Assembly: GCA_964623625.1 (NCBI GenBank)
Contig: CAZUUJ010000013.1
Span: 1 to 64,000, forward strand
Length of the DNA stretch: 64,000 nt
Direction of reading: 5' to 3'
Origin: CAZLGM01 sp964623625
GTDB lineage: Bacteria; Desulfobacterota; Desulfobulbia; Desulfobulbales; Desulfocapsaceae
Shown: positions 45,403-54,579 of the stretch, one piece after another
Position numbering within the stretch: position 1 is the stretch's first letter
Layout: each line of letters begins with the position of its first letter
Position numbers and translations under genes: made by a program
The notes under the pieces: generated by a model
What the model was told of the DNA's origin: nothing
The model's input: only the letters and a program-made list of their open reading frames with translations
The model's database searches: none

Positions 45403-45906
45403 ATGAAAAAGAAGAGTAGTCCTGTTCAGCTGATCGGTGTTCTTGTTGTAATCAGTAGCTTAATCTTCCTGGGTGGATGTTCCGGCAACATGTTTTCCAG
45501 TACCGGTTCGGATTCTTCGGTGGCCAATATGCCGCCGGTCTCTAAACCGATTTCCGATCATCCGGATATTGAGCTTCCATCGGACATGGAACTGGAAAAC
45601 GACGAAAGTATGGCCATCCGAACAGAGTCGTTTTTAGGAGGTGTTCTCAGCTATTCCGGTCATATAGAAATGCAGTCGCTCAAAGGATTCATTGTTGCCT
45701 CCATGCAGCGAAATAAGTGGAAAGTTGTCGGTGAAGCCTCCTCTGAAACGATCATGCTTGCTTTCACCAAACCGAATAAGACCTGTATGGTGGTAATTGA
45801 AGAAGATATCGGTGGCGTACTGGGCAATACCAATGTTTATCTGTATGTTACAGCCGATCTGGCAGCGGCAAAACGATTGAATCCCTTTGGCGAGACCATG
45901 AAGTAA
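45403..45906 (+). CDS. Putative lipoprotein of unknown function
   Basis: A 167-residue protein with a signal peptide ending in a lipobox (LGGCSG, Cys near residue 25), followed by a Ser/Pro-rich spacer and a small alpha/beta domain from about residue 58 (SDMELENDESMAIRTESFLGG). The ATG at 45403 has GGAGGCC before it. The domain looks like one I have seen in Desulfobacterota lipoproteins, but I cannot name it. The Cys is expected to be lipidated in the inner or outer membrane. Confidence 0.8.
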   Translation: MKKKSSPVQLIGVLVVISSLIFLGGCSGNMFSSTGSDSSVANMPPVSKPISDHPDIELPSDMELENDESMAIRTESFLGGVLSYSGHIEMQSLKGFIVASMQRNKWKVVGEASSETIMLAFTKPNKTCMVVIEEDIGGVLGNTNVYLYVTADLAAAKRLNPFGETMK

Positions 45907-46037
45907 TAGGAACCTTGAAAAAATGCTATTTCGGAGTCTCGTAAACTCACTTACCTGCCCGATTACTGCTTTATTTTTAAAACAAAATGCTCACATTGAA
46001 ACAATGAAATAATGTCGTTCTTTTTAACCATCCGTCT

Positions 46038-46327
46038 ATGAGCGGTTCTGAAAAAAAGCGACCGACTCCGTTTCGGTCACCCAGGTTCTTGCAGAAGCTG
46101 AGAAAGAGAGGATCCAAAAGCGTCTGGATTTTGGGTTACAGGCTCTTTCTCAGCAGAATGACCAAATCCTGCTCAACAATGAATTCATTGAACATCTTCC
46201 CTGGCTTATCCAATATCTGCTGACTCAGGAGGATCATGACCCGGCAATTGCACTTCTCTCTCAACTCGAACGGACCGCCACCCACGAGAATCCACAAATC
46301 CAGGAGCGGTCCATCACTGTTCTTTCA
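46038..46327 (+). other. 5' part of the cNMP-binding/PilZ gene in a shifted frame
   Basis: The frame of the following gene stays open back to 46052 and encodes protein-like sequence (SVSVTQVLAEAEKERIQKRL and so on), but has no usable start before 46328. An ATG at 46038 (MSGSEKK) is in another frame. The two frames meet at A AAA AAG (46051-46058), where a -1 shift joins them, and a GACCGA/TCGGTC hairpin (46060-46078) follows immediately. This is either a programmed shift, transcriptional slippage or a one-base deletion. Confidence 0.55.
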
Positions 46328-48394
46328 TTGGTTTTTGATCGTCTGGTCCAGGATGACAACCAGAAATTCGTTCAGATAATCGTCTGCATTCTAGCCGATT
46401 GGCTTCGCAATCAAATGGAGTACAGTCCGTCCTGTGAGACTATCTGTTCCCAATTGCTTGAATGGTCCAGATCCATGTTACGCCAGGGACGATATGAGGA
46501 TATTGAGTATTTTCTCATGACCCTGAGCCAGATCGAAAGCGGAAATGTGGAGGCCTCCGACACTCTTATCAAGACAATCCGCAGGGTGCAGAAACAGTTT
46601 GGCACTGATGATGTTATTGATGAACTGCTGGGAGTCAGTCTTGACGAGGATGATCCGTCCAGTGTGACAGCTCGAAATCTTCTCTCCCATATGGGGATTG
46701 GTATCACCCAATATCTTGTTGACAAGCTTCTTCTCTGTGAATCGAAAGAACAACGATTCCAATTGATTGGAATGATTACCGCCAGAGGAAGATCTATCAG
46801 CGGATTGCTTGTTAAAAGGCTTGAAGACACGGCACCTTGGTATTTCATCAGGAATATCATCATGATGATGTCGATGATCGACGACGATTCTCTTCTTCCC
46901 CATATCAGAACTTTTCTTTCCTACGATGATATACGGGTGCAGCGGGAGACCATCCATTACATTCACCGTCGTGGAAATCAGCAGAAAGTGCAGTATATGA
47001 TCGAGGCCCTTTTTTTGGTCGATGACGAGTTGAAAATTAAACTCATAATGCAACTCTCAAATATTGGTGGTGAGGAGATTGGCGAGGCTTTACAGGATTT
47101 GTTGGCAACCAGAAAGAATTTTTCGAAGATGTTTGGGGAAGAGATGATGGCCAAGGCGTGTATCGGTCTTGAGGATAGTATGAATCCCAAAGTAATCGAT
47201 CTGCTGACAGAAATCATTAAAGAGAGAAAAACGATTTTCGGCATTGATGACAAAGTTGTAACCGCAGCAAGGTCATCGCTGAATAAGATCGAACCAAGAA
47301 TTCGACGTGAACTCAAACAGGTTGAGAGTGATTCCCAGAAAACTGAGACCCTCTTAGAAGACGAGATCAGTTACGGCAGTGGTTATGACCTGGAGGCCTT
47401 GGAGGAGCGGGTGGGTCGGCTCTTGGCCGAAGAGCAGTATGATATTGTTGAAGAAATGTTGTATGACCAGGCCCTTCTGGCATTGGCCGATAAGAATTTC
47501 AAAACCGTCGACTACCTGCGCGAGAGGATTCTACAGGTCAACCCGGGTGCTTTATCAAAGGCTATCGAGTTGGCAGGTATGAGCGGCCATAAAGAGGAAA
47601 AAGAAATCGTCTTTGAATCCGATGATAAGATTTGGGATGAGTTGAAGAGTATCCTGTCCAAGGAGCAATTCGATGAATTCTTCAGCCTGCTTGAACACCG
47701 GCAGTACCAAAACGATGAGATTATCGTTCAGCAGGGTAATTACGACCCTTGTCTCTATTTTATTCAGTCCGGTTTCGTCAATCTTACCTACCGTGTCGAT
47801 GAATACGAACGTTTCCTGAAACGATTGCGGCCTGGAGATGTGATCGGCGCCCAGTCGCTTTTTGACGCTTCCGTCTGGTCGGTTTCGCTGATCGCACAGA
47901 AAAATGTTGGAATCTATAGTTTGCTGTATGACCGATTGGTTCAACTGGTTTCACGATATCCTGAAGTTGACACTACACTTCAGAACTATTGTGGTGACAA
48001 AGATCAGGTCACTGAATTGCTGCAAATGTCAGGTGAGGAAAGGAGGCAGGCTCCCCGCTTTAAGCTCCAGGCGATGATCCATAATACGCTGCTCGACCGT
48101 TTTGGTATGGTCGGCAAACGGGAGTTCAAGGCTGAGGTCGTAGGAATCTCCACCGGTGGACTTCGTTTTTTGACTCGAATCAGTAAAAGGGACAACAGGC
48201 AGAGCCTTCTTGGCCGTATGATCATCTCTGAAATCGAAACCGGTGAATCAACGAATCTTACAACTAAAGGGACAATCATCGGCGTAAAAGAACAGAAGGG
48301 GATGGATAAATATCACACCATCCATGTCAGATTTGAAAAATTCCTGTCCCAGTCACAGGTTACAGCGATTGTCAGCCACAACAAGCCACAGTAA
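46328..48394 (+). CDS. HEAT-repeat protein with cyclic-nucleotide-binding and PilZ domains
   Basis: From the TTG at 46328 the product is 688 residues; with the shifted 5' segment it would be about 785. The N-terminal 400 residues look like HEAT/TPR helical repeats. A cNMP-binding domain lies at about 435-555, with the beta-barrel segment YQNDEIIVQQGNYDPCLYFI and a phosphate-binding-cassette-like PGDVIGAQSLF. The PilZ domain covers about 570-680 and has RRQAPRFKLQA and STGGLRFL, near the RxxxR and [D/N]xSxxG motifs. It may couple cAMP/cGMP and c-di-GMP signals. The TAA stop is inside a family-2 repeat. A cyclase gene is 3 kb upstream. Confidence 0.82.
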   Translation: MVFDRLVQDDNQKFVQIIVCILADWLRNQMEYSPSCETICSQLLEWSRSMLRQGRYEDIEYFLMTLSQIESGNVEASDTLIKTIRRVQKQFGTDDVIDELLGVSLDEDDPSSVTARNLLSHMGIGITQYLVDKLLLCESKEQRFQLIGMITARGRSISGLLVKRLEDTAPWYFIRNIIMMMSMIDDDSLLPHIRTFLSYDDIRVQRETIHYIHRRGNQQKVQYMIEALFLVDDELKIKLIMQLSNIGGEEIGEALQDLLATRKNFSKMFGEEMMAKACIGLEDSMNPKVIDLLTEIIKERKTIFGIDDKVVTAARSSLNKIEPRIRRELKQVESDSQKTETLLEDEISYGSGYDLEALEERVGRLLAEEQYDIVEEMLYDQALLALADKNFKTVDYLRERILQVNPGALSKAIELAGMSGHKEEKEIVFESDDKIWDELKSILSKEQFDEFFSLLEHRQYQNDEIIVQQGNYDPCLYFIQSGFVNLTYRVDEYERFLKRLRPGDVIGAQSLFDASVWSVSLIAQKNVGIYSLLYDRLVQLVSRYPEVDTTLQNYCGDKDQVTELLQMSGEERRQAPRFKLQAMIHNTLLDRFGMVGKREFKAEVVGISTGGLRFLTRISKRDNRQSLLGRMIISEIETGESTNLTTKGTIIGVKEQKGMDKYHTIHVRFEKFLSQSQVTAIVSHNKPQ

Positions 48395-48538
48395 ACAACC
48401 ACGCGTGAAACGCGTGGCTTTGATTCCCGGCAAAGCCGGGGAGCAAATGTGCGCAGCACGTATGTTTTAATGAGCAGCGTTATCCGCCGGCATAGCCGGC
48501 GGTTTTTACGGCTTATGGTAAAACCGCTGCGCAATAAT
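48391..48538. repeat. Dispersed GC-rich hairpin repeat, family 2, copy 2
   Basis: Starting at GTAAACAACC (48391), it has CCACGCGTGAAACGCGTGG (48399-48417), CCCGGCAAAGCCGGG (48426-48440), CCGCCGGCATAGCCGGCGG (48484-48502) and a GCGGTTTTAC-type hairpin to GCTGCGCAATAATAA. TAA at 48392-48394 is the stop codon of the preceding gene. This is the most complete copy. Confidence 0.88.
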
Positions 48539-48676
48539 AAAAGATTGATTGATCACAGCGACAGGTTCGTTTTCGCTCCTTCTCTATAGTCATTCCACAA
48601 TGCCTTTGTTCATGTTTGTTGCACGATGCAAATAGAGAGGTATGCAGGGCAGCCGAGACACAGGCTGCATAGCTTG

Positions 48677-50260
48677 TTATCTACCCAGGCGATCCTTGAT
48701 TTTGCCGGCTATTTCCGTGAGTTCAGACAGACCGGTCATATAGAGTGTTACAGCATAAACACCTGCTGCCGCACCTATAAGAGAAAGGGTTGAGACCAGT
48801 TGCTGGCCAAGATTGCCATCCAGCCAGGAAGCTATAAACGGTTTAGCCAGAAGCAGGAAGATGATCATAATCCCTGTGGCAAAACCGATTTTCAACAACC
48901 CCTTTACGAGATAGCCAATGGAAAAGCCATCCATCTTTCTGTAGAGCATCACCCCTAAAAAAAGAAAATTAAGAAACATGGTGCAGGAGGTGGACAGGGC
49001 AATGGCTCTGTGCTGAAAGTGATCAATGGTCAGAAAGATGAAACAGATATTAAAAGCGACGGCCAGAAAACTGGCAATAACGGGGATACGGGTGTTATCA
49101 AGTGCGTAAAATGTGGGAACCATGATCTTGTTGCTGGAATAGGCAAACAGGCCGACAGCATAAAGACTTAACGCTTCGGCAGTTGCCAGGGTGTCGGCGG
49201 CCTGGAATGCTCCACGTTCAAAAATAAGTCTGATGATCGGCTCGGAAAGAATGACCAGTCCGGCAGTGGCCGGTATAGTCAGACAAAAGATCAAGGTCAT
49301 AGAGGATACCAGGGTTCCTCTCATGGACATCATATCTTTTGATGCGGACTGCCTGGCCAGAATTGGGAGGGCGGCAATGCCGATAGCTACACCAAATACT
49401 CCTATGGGAAGTTGAACAAGTCTAAAGGCGTAATTGAGCCAGGAAACCGAGCCCTCCTGACATGAGGCGGCAAAATTGGTGTTGACGAAAATGTTGATCT
49501 GGGTTGCGGATAAACCGATAACCGCCGGTATCATCAGGCGGAGTATTCTTAGAAGGCCCGGATCAACAATATTCAGTACGGGCTTGAAAGAAAAACCGGT
49601 TTTTTTCAAGGTTGGAAGCTGCATGCACAGTTGCAGGATGCCGCCGATCAATGTGCCAAAGGCCATTCCGACGATAGCGGGTTGCCCGGTATATCGGGGC
49701 AGAAGAATTGCTAGACCGACACCGCCGATTATGGAGCCGAGATTGAAAAATGAAGAGGCCATGGCGGGAACAAAAAAACGCCCCTTGGTATTGAGTATAC
49801 CCATAACCACCGCTGATAATGAGATAAAGACCAGAAATGGCATCATGATGACAGTCATCTTCCTGGTCAGCTCGGCTTTACCGGCAACTTCAGCAAAATC
49901 CGGAGCAAGTATTGAGACGATGGGCCCGGCCAGAAAACAGCCGAGCAGAGTGATAAGACTGAGGAGTATGGTGAAAAAAACAAGGACATTGGAGGCCAGT
50001 TGCCACGTCTGTTGCTTGCTTTTATTGGTGTCGTAATCGGAGAATACGGTGACGAATGCAGCGGAAAGAGCGCCTTCACCAAAAAGATCTCTTAAAAGAT
50101 TGGGAATGCGAAAAGCGACGACAAAAGAGTCATAGGCGTAGCCGGCTCCGAACATAGCGGCAAAAATCTGTTCCCGCACCAGGCCCAGAACACGACTGCA
50201 CATGACAGCAATACTTACACTGGAGGCTGATTTGGCGATGCTTGACGAAGAATGCTTCAA
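48677..50260 (-). CDS. murJ: Lipid II flippase MurJ (MviN)
   Basis: A 527-residue protein with 14 or so transmembrane helices. Motifs include SSSIAKSASSVSIAVMCSRVLGLVREQIFAA, the FRIPNLLRDLFGEGALSAAFVTVFSDY region and the STSCTMFLNFLFLG turn. It moves lipid II across the inner membrane for peptidoglycan synthesis. Its length matches the family. Confidence 0.95.
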   Translation of the reverse strand: MKHSSSSIAKSASSVSIAVMCSRVLGLVREQIFAAMFGAGYAYDSFVVAFRIPNLLRDLFGEGALSAAFVTVFSDYDTNKSKQQTWQLASNVLVFFTILLSLITLLGCFLAGPIVSILAPDFAEVAGKAELTRKMTVIMMPFLVFISLSAVVMGILNTKGRFFVPAMASSFFNLGSIIGGVGLAILLPRYTGQPAIVGMAFGTLIGGILQLCMQLPTLKKTGFSFKPVLNIVDPGLLRILRLMIPAVIGLSATQINIFVNTNFAASCQEGSVSWLNYAFRLVQLPIGVFGVAIGIAALPILARQSASKDMMSMRGTLVSSMTLIFCLTIPATAGLVILSEPIIRLIFERGAFQAADTLATAEALSLYAVGLFAYSSNKIMVPTFYALDNTRIPVIASFLAVAFNICFIFLTIDHFQHRAIALSTSCTMFLNFLFLGVMLYRKMDGFSIGYLVKGLLKIGFATGIMIIFLLLAKPFIASWLDGNLGQQLVSTLSLIGAAAGVYAVTLYMTGLSELTEIAGKIKDRLGR

Positions 50261-50593
50261 TGAATAGAATCCGGTTTGTCAGTACTCAGTGATAGATAGG
50301 AAACCCTGAATCCTCAGGCGATTGCAGAAAATATTGTAGGGTACAACCGCCAACATTGTTTTTTAATACTTCAGGAAGTGAAATGGCACAGCACAGTTTT
50401 GGTACTTTGGCACTCTATGTGCGTGGCTGACCACTGACGAAGATACATGTTTCAGCCTGATTTTACCAGTGAATCGTTCTTTTCTCCTGAGAAAGAGGAG
50501 ACGCCTGGGATTATTTCGGCGGCCAAAAGGCAATGATCCTTGACTTTCTCCCGTTGAATTGAATATATGTGTATTGTTTTTTGTTTTGTCGAA
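50261..50593. other. Intergenic region with a sigma54-like promoter motif
   Basis: No gene is visible. TGGCACTCTATGTGCG (50408-50423) has the GG-N10-GC spacing and a perfect TGGCAC -24 element, facing the plus strand toward the EF-G paralogue, but 440 bases from it. A GGCTGA/TCAGCC stem follows. Confidence 0.35.
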
Positions 50594-50724
50594 ACCCTGA
50601 ATCCGTGAGCATTCGATAGTGCTGTTGCTTAGCTCAACTTAGCTGTTCGTTATAGCTTGGCTTACTATTATAAGACAGCTAAGTTGAGCTAAGATGCGGT
50701 GCTAACGGATATCCAGAAGGACGA
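50594..50724. repeat. Dispersed palindromic repeat, family 1, copy E
   Basis: Short form in the orientation of copy A. GAATCCGTGAGC (50599-50610) and ATTCGATAGTGCTGTTGC lie before a perfect 19-bp stem (50628-50646 with 50675-50693), followed by GATGCGGTGCTAACGGATATCC and GGACGA. An additional TCACGGATTCTGGG remnant follows at 50804. Confidence 0.85.
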
Positions 50725-50862
50725 TTTGTTATTTAAGATTAACAGTTATAGCAAGCATTTCTGGATAATATCGATACATTGCAAACGACAGCCACGGTTT
50801 CTGTCACGGATTCTGGGAGATGAGTTGTTTACCAGTAACGGAATACACTTTAGGAGAAGTCA

Positions 50863-52926
50863 ATGCAGGATGTGAATATGATTAGAAACATAGCAATACT
50901 TGGACATGGCAATTGCGGTAAGACCTCTTTGGCAGAGGCGATGCTTTTCACATCCGGCAAGATCAAGCGGCTCGGCAAGGTGGATGATGGTAATTCAGCA
51001 ATGGATTACGAAGAAGAAGAAATCAACCGAAACATCTCTATCAGTTCCTCGTTTCATAACTACACCTGGAAGAAACATGATGTGTACCTGATCGACACTC
51101 CCGGTGATGATAACTTTCTCAATGAGACGCTTTTTGCCTCTCAGATCACAGATGGCGCTATTTTTAACATAGGCGCAGTGTTGGGAGTCAGGGGACAGAC
51201 CATCAAGTTCGCCGAATTCGTTGCTGGCCGAAAGCTGCCATCAATTATCGCAGTCAATAAGATGGATCGGGAACGGGCCGATTTTAATAAAACCATCAGT
51301 GAGATTAAAGCATCATTGCCTCTTAACCCGGTTGTTTTGCAATTACCCATTGGAGCAGAGGACGATTTTCGCGGCTTTATCGATGTTGTAACCGGCAAGG
51401 GGTATCAATTCGCCGAGGACGGCTCAGGAAAGGTTACCGAAATAGATGTACCTGAGGAGCTTGCAGATGAAGCGGCATCAATGCGGGAAAACCTGATGGA
51501 AAATGTCGCCGAAACCGATGATGATCTGATTGAAAAATTCCTCGAAGAGGGTGAGCTTCCTGAAGAAGACCTCTTGGTTGGTCTGAAAAACGGTGTTTTG
51601 GACGGTGATATTTGTCCGGTGTGCGTAGTGGCGGCCACCTTAAATAAAGGAACTGAGCCGCTTCTCGACATGGTCAATAATCTGCTTCCTTCTCCCAGCG
51701 ATATGCCCGATGCTGTTGGAACGGTTCCAGGCAAAGAGGATATCGTCGAACGGACCCCTTCAATTGATGCTCCGTTTTCCGCTCTTGTCTTCAAGACCAT
51801 GGCCGATCCCTTTGCCGGCAGATTGACCATTTTCAGAGTTTTTTCCGGAACCTTATCCGGAGATACTTTCTACAACTCAACCAAGGACTGTTCCGAGAGG
51901 TTCGGTCAGCTTTTTGTGCTTGAAGGAAAAGATCAGCGTCCGGTCGATTCCTGTTGCCCTGGGATGATTGTTGCCGTGGCCAAACTGAAGGAGACGGTTA
52001 CCGGCGATACCTTATGTGACAAAAATTCTCCCATTGTCTACGAACCGCCCGAACCGATGCCGTCTGTTATTTCTTACGCGGTTAAGGCTAAAAAGGGTGA
52101 TGAAGAAAAACTGTTCTCCTCGATTACAAAAATGCTCGATGAAGATCTGACATTGAAACTGATCCGTGAACAACAGACGGGAGAAGTTCTGATTTCCGGA
52201 GTAGGACAGGTTCACCTGACAGTCATCGGAGCAAAGATTAAACGAAAATACGGTGTTGATCTTGAACTTGTCTTGCCGAAAATTCCCTATAAGGAGACTA
52301 TACGCGGTTCGGCAAAGGTGCAGGGCAAACACAAAAAGCAAAGTGGGGGCCGAGGCCAATACGGTGACTGCTGGATTGAGATTAGCCCACTGAAGACCGG
52401 CGAGGAATTTGAGTTCGTCGACAAAATCGTTGGTGGTGTCATCCCGCAACAATACAGACCTGCTGTTGAAAAAGGGATCGTTGAAGCCATGGAAAAGGGT
52501 GTTCTTGCAGGTTATCCCGTTGTCAATATTAAGATTGTCCTCTATGACGGCTCTTTCCACAATGTTGACTCATCGGAGATGGCATTCAAGATTGCCGGAT
52601 CACTGGCGTTTAAGAAGGGAGCCCAGGAAGCCAAACTTGTTCTTCTGGAACCGATCATGGATATGGTAATCAGAGTGGGCAAGGATCATGTCGGTGACAT
52701 CATGGGTGATTTGAATTCCAGGCGCGGCAAGGTCATGGGTATGGATTCGGATGAAAAAAGCGAGATCATTATAGCTCAGGTTCCCATGTCTGAGATCCAG
52801 GTGTATGCCACTGACCTGACATCCATGACCGGTGGGCGTGGATCTTTTGAGATTTCTTTTTCTCACTATGAAGAGGTCCCTGGTCAAATCGCAGACAAAA
52901 TCGTCGCCGATACCAAGGGCAACTAG
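50863..52926 (+). CDS. Elongation factor G paralogue (EF-G2/FusA-like)
   Basis: A 687-residue translational GTPase with all five EF-G domains. G1 is GHGNCGKTSLAEAML and G4 NKMD. G3 reads DTPGDDNF where EF-G has DTPGHVDF, so the catalytic His is Asp. Switch I contains RNISISSS instead of RGITIT. The middle has ICPVCVVAATLNKGTEPLLD and the last part GGRGSFEISFSHYEEVP. The G1 and C-terminal features match the EF-G II group (EF-G-like proteins with altered activity), not the housekeeping fusA. GGAG lies 9 bases before the ATG. Confidence 0.88.
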   Translation: MQDVNMIRNIAILGHGNCGKTSLAEAMLFTSGKIKRLGKVDDGNSAMDYEEEEINRNISISSSFHNYTWKKHDVYLIDTPGDDNFLNETLFASQITDGAIFNIGAVLGVRGQTIKFAEFVAGRKLPSIIAVNKMDRERADFNKTISEIKASLPLNPVVLQLPIGAEDDFRGFIDVVTGKGYQFAEDGSGKVTEIDVPEELADEAASMRENLMENVAETDDDLIEKFLEEGELPEEDLLVGLKNGVLDGDICPVCVVAATLNKGTEPLLDMVNNLLPSPSDMPDAVGTVPGKEDIVERTPSIDAPFSALVFKTMADPFAGRLTIFRVFSGTLSGDTFYNSTKDCSERFGQLFVLEGKDQRPVDSCCPGMIVAVAKLKETVTGDTLCDKNSPIVYEPPEPMPSVISYAVKAKKGDEEKLFSSITKMLDEDLTLKLIREQQTGEVLISGVGQVHLTVIGAKIKRKYGVDLELVLPKIPYKETIRGSAKVQGKHKKQSGGRGQYGDCWIEISPLKTGEEFEFVDKIVGGVIPQQYRPAVEKGIVEAMEKGVLAGYPVVNIKIVLYDGSFHNVDSSEMAFKIAGSLAFKKGAQEAKLVLLEPIMDMVIRVGKDHVGDIMGDLNSRRGKVMGMDSDEKSEIIIAQVPMSEIQVYATDLTSMTGGRGSFEISFSHYEEVPGQIADKIVADTKGN

Positions 52927-53068
52927 GCTTAATGGGCTAACAGTACTGTGTGCTGGAACGCTGAATTGACCAAACAAGTCAGGGAGTTGTCGTCGTCCGA
53001 TGGACCAGACTTGAATGCTCGGATGAAGCCGAAAATCGAATACGAAAAAACTACATCTTGTTAAAGAA

Positions 53069-53575
53069 ATGAAAGAAGATCCTTCACAATTCAGTTTCGC
53101 CATCCTCACCATGAGCGATAGCGGTTCACAGGGAAACAGACAGGATACCAGCGGTTCCTACCTGCGAAAAAAGCTTCAGGAAGAAGGTTATACCCTTGCC
53201 GCCTACCTGATTGTGCCAGACAACATTGACCGAATTGTCGAAACTGTCATCGACTGGACTGACAATAGGCAGATCGAGTTAATCGTCACTACCGGAGGCA
53301 CAGGTGTTGCTCCCACCGATGTAACTCCCGAAGCAATGGAAAAAATCCTGGAAAAAGAGATCCCCGGAATGGCCGAAGCTATGCGTGCAGCGTCTCTTCT
53401 GAAGACGCCGAGAGCGGTTATGTCCCGCGGAAAAGCAGGGATACGCGGAAAAAGCCTGATTGTCAATCTACCGGGAAGTGAAAAGGCGGCAAGGGAAAAT
53501 ATTGAAGTCATTCTACCCTCACTTTCTCATGCGCTTTATAAAATTAACGGTGGTAAGGATTCCTGTGGTGGCTGA
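53069..53575 (+). CDS. mogA: Molybdopterin adenylyltransferase MogA/MoaB family
   Basis: A 168-residue protein with the MPT-binding-fold sequence MSDSGSQGNRQDTSG, the TTGGTGVAPTDVTPEA motif and NLPGSEKAARENIE. These enzymes adenylate molybdopterin before Mo or W insertion. The neighbouring aro genes are unrelated in function. Confidence 0.9.
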   Translation: MKEDPSQFSFAILTMSDSGSQGNRQDTSGSYLRKKLQEEGYTLAAYLIVPDNIDRIVETVIDWTDNRQIELIVTTGGTGVAPTDVTPEAMEKILEKEIPGMAEAMRAASLLKTPRAVMSRGKAGIRGKSLIVNLPGSEKAARENIEVILPSLSHALYKINGGKDSCGG

Positions 53576-53659
53576 CGTTTCAGCGTAGCCTAATATAGAG
53601 GTTTTCAGAACAGGGGTAAAAAAACAATGCATGGGAGTAATACGCCATAAAGCTTTCAA

Positions 53660-54532
53660 ATGAGAACACGTGATACAATCAACTGTGGTACCCGGCTCTG
53701 CGCTATCATCGGCAATCCGGTTTCGCACAGTTTGTCACCTGCCATCCATAATGCTGCCTTTCAGGATCGCGAACTGGATTTTGTGTATGTCGCCTTTGAA
53801 GTGGAAGATGTAAAAAGCGTACTGAATGGAATGCGGGCCATGCCCAATTTCCGTGGTTTGAGCGTGACCATCCCTCATAAGGTTGAAGTGATGAACCATG
53901 TTGATGAGATAGCTGATGTGGATCGTCACATTGGTTCCATCAACACGGTTATTAATGAAGATGGAAATCTGATCGGTCTTGGAACTGATGGTCCCGGGGC
54001 ATGTAAGGCCATCGTTGATAGTGGTGTGGAGCTTGATAACAAATACGTTCTGATACTTGGTGCTGGTGGAGCGGCCAGGGCCATAGGTTTCAGCCTTGCC
54101 AATCGTTTTAAGCTCGCTGAACTGACACTGCTTGCTACCAAACAGGAAAGGCTTGATGAATTGGCGGCTGATCTCATCTCAGGGACTAACGCTGCTATCT
54201 ATTATGAGCAGCTCAATGAGAATTCCCTTTCTGTTTGCATGGAGCGAGCTGATCTGATTATCCAGTGCACTCCGGTTGGCATGCATCCCAATGAGGATGC
54301 TTCGCTTGTACCGCCGGAATTGTTTCGGCCCGGTCAGGTTATTTTCGATATTGTCTATACACCGCTTGAGACGAAGCTGGTAAAAGAGGCAAAAGCCCAG
54401 GGTCTGCAAATCATTTCAGGCGTTGAGATGTTTATCAATCAGGCGGTTCTGCAGTTTGAACGATTTACCGGAACCGATGCACCGGAGAAGGTGATGCGTC
54501 GAGTGGTTTTGGAGAATCTCCGGAAAACCTGA
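53660..54532 (+). CDS. aroE: Shikimate dehydrogenase
   Basis: A 290-residue enzyme at full length. Substrate site: GNPVSHSLSPAIHNAAF and SVTIPHKVEVM (with the catalytic Lys). The NADP-binding region is LGAGGAARAIGFSLANR. QCTPVGMHPNED and FDIVYTPLETKLVKEAKA follow. It acts in aromatic amino acid synthesis; aroK follows 47 bases later. Confidence 0.95.
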   Translation: MRTRDTINCGTRLCAIIGNPVSHSLSPAIHNAAFQDRELDFVYVAFEVEDVKSVLNGMRAMPNFRGLSVTIPHKVEVMNHVDEIADVDRHIGSINTVINEDGNLIGLGTDGPGACKAIVDSGVELDNKYVLILGAGGAARAIGFSLANRFKLAELTLLATKQERLDELAADLISGTNAAIYYEQLNENSLSVCMERADLIIQCTPVGMHPNEDASLVPPELFRPGQVIFDIVYTPLETKLVKEAKAQGLQIISGVEMFINQAVLQFERFTGTDAPEKVMRRVVLENLRKT

Positions 54533-54579
54533 AACGGATTTTTCATACGATCTTTTTTATGGATTCAGGAGGTTAAAGA

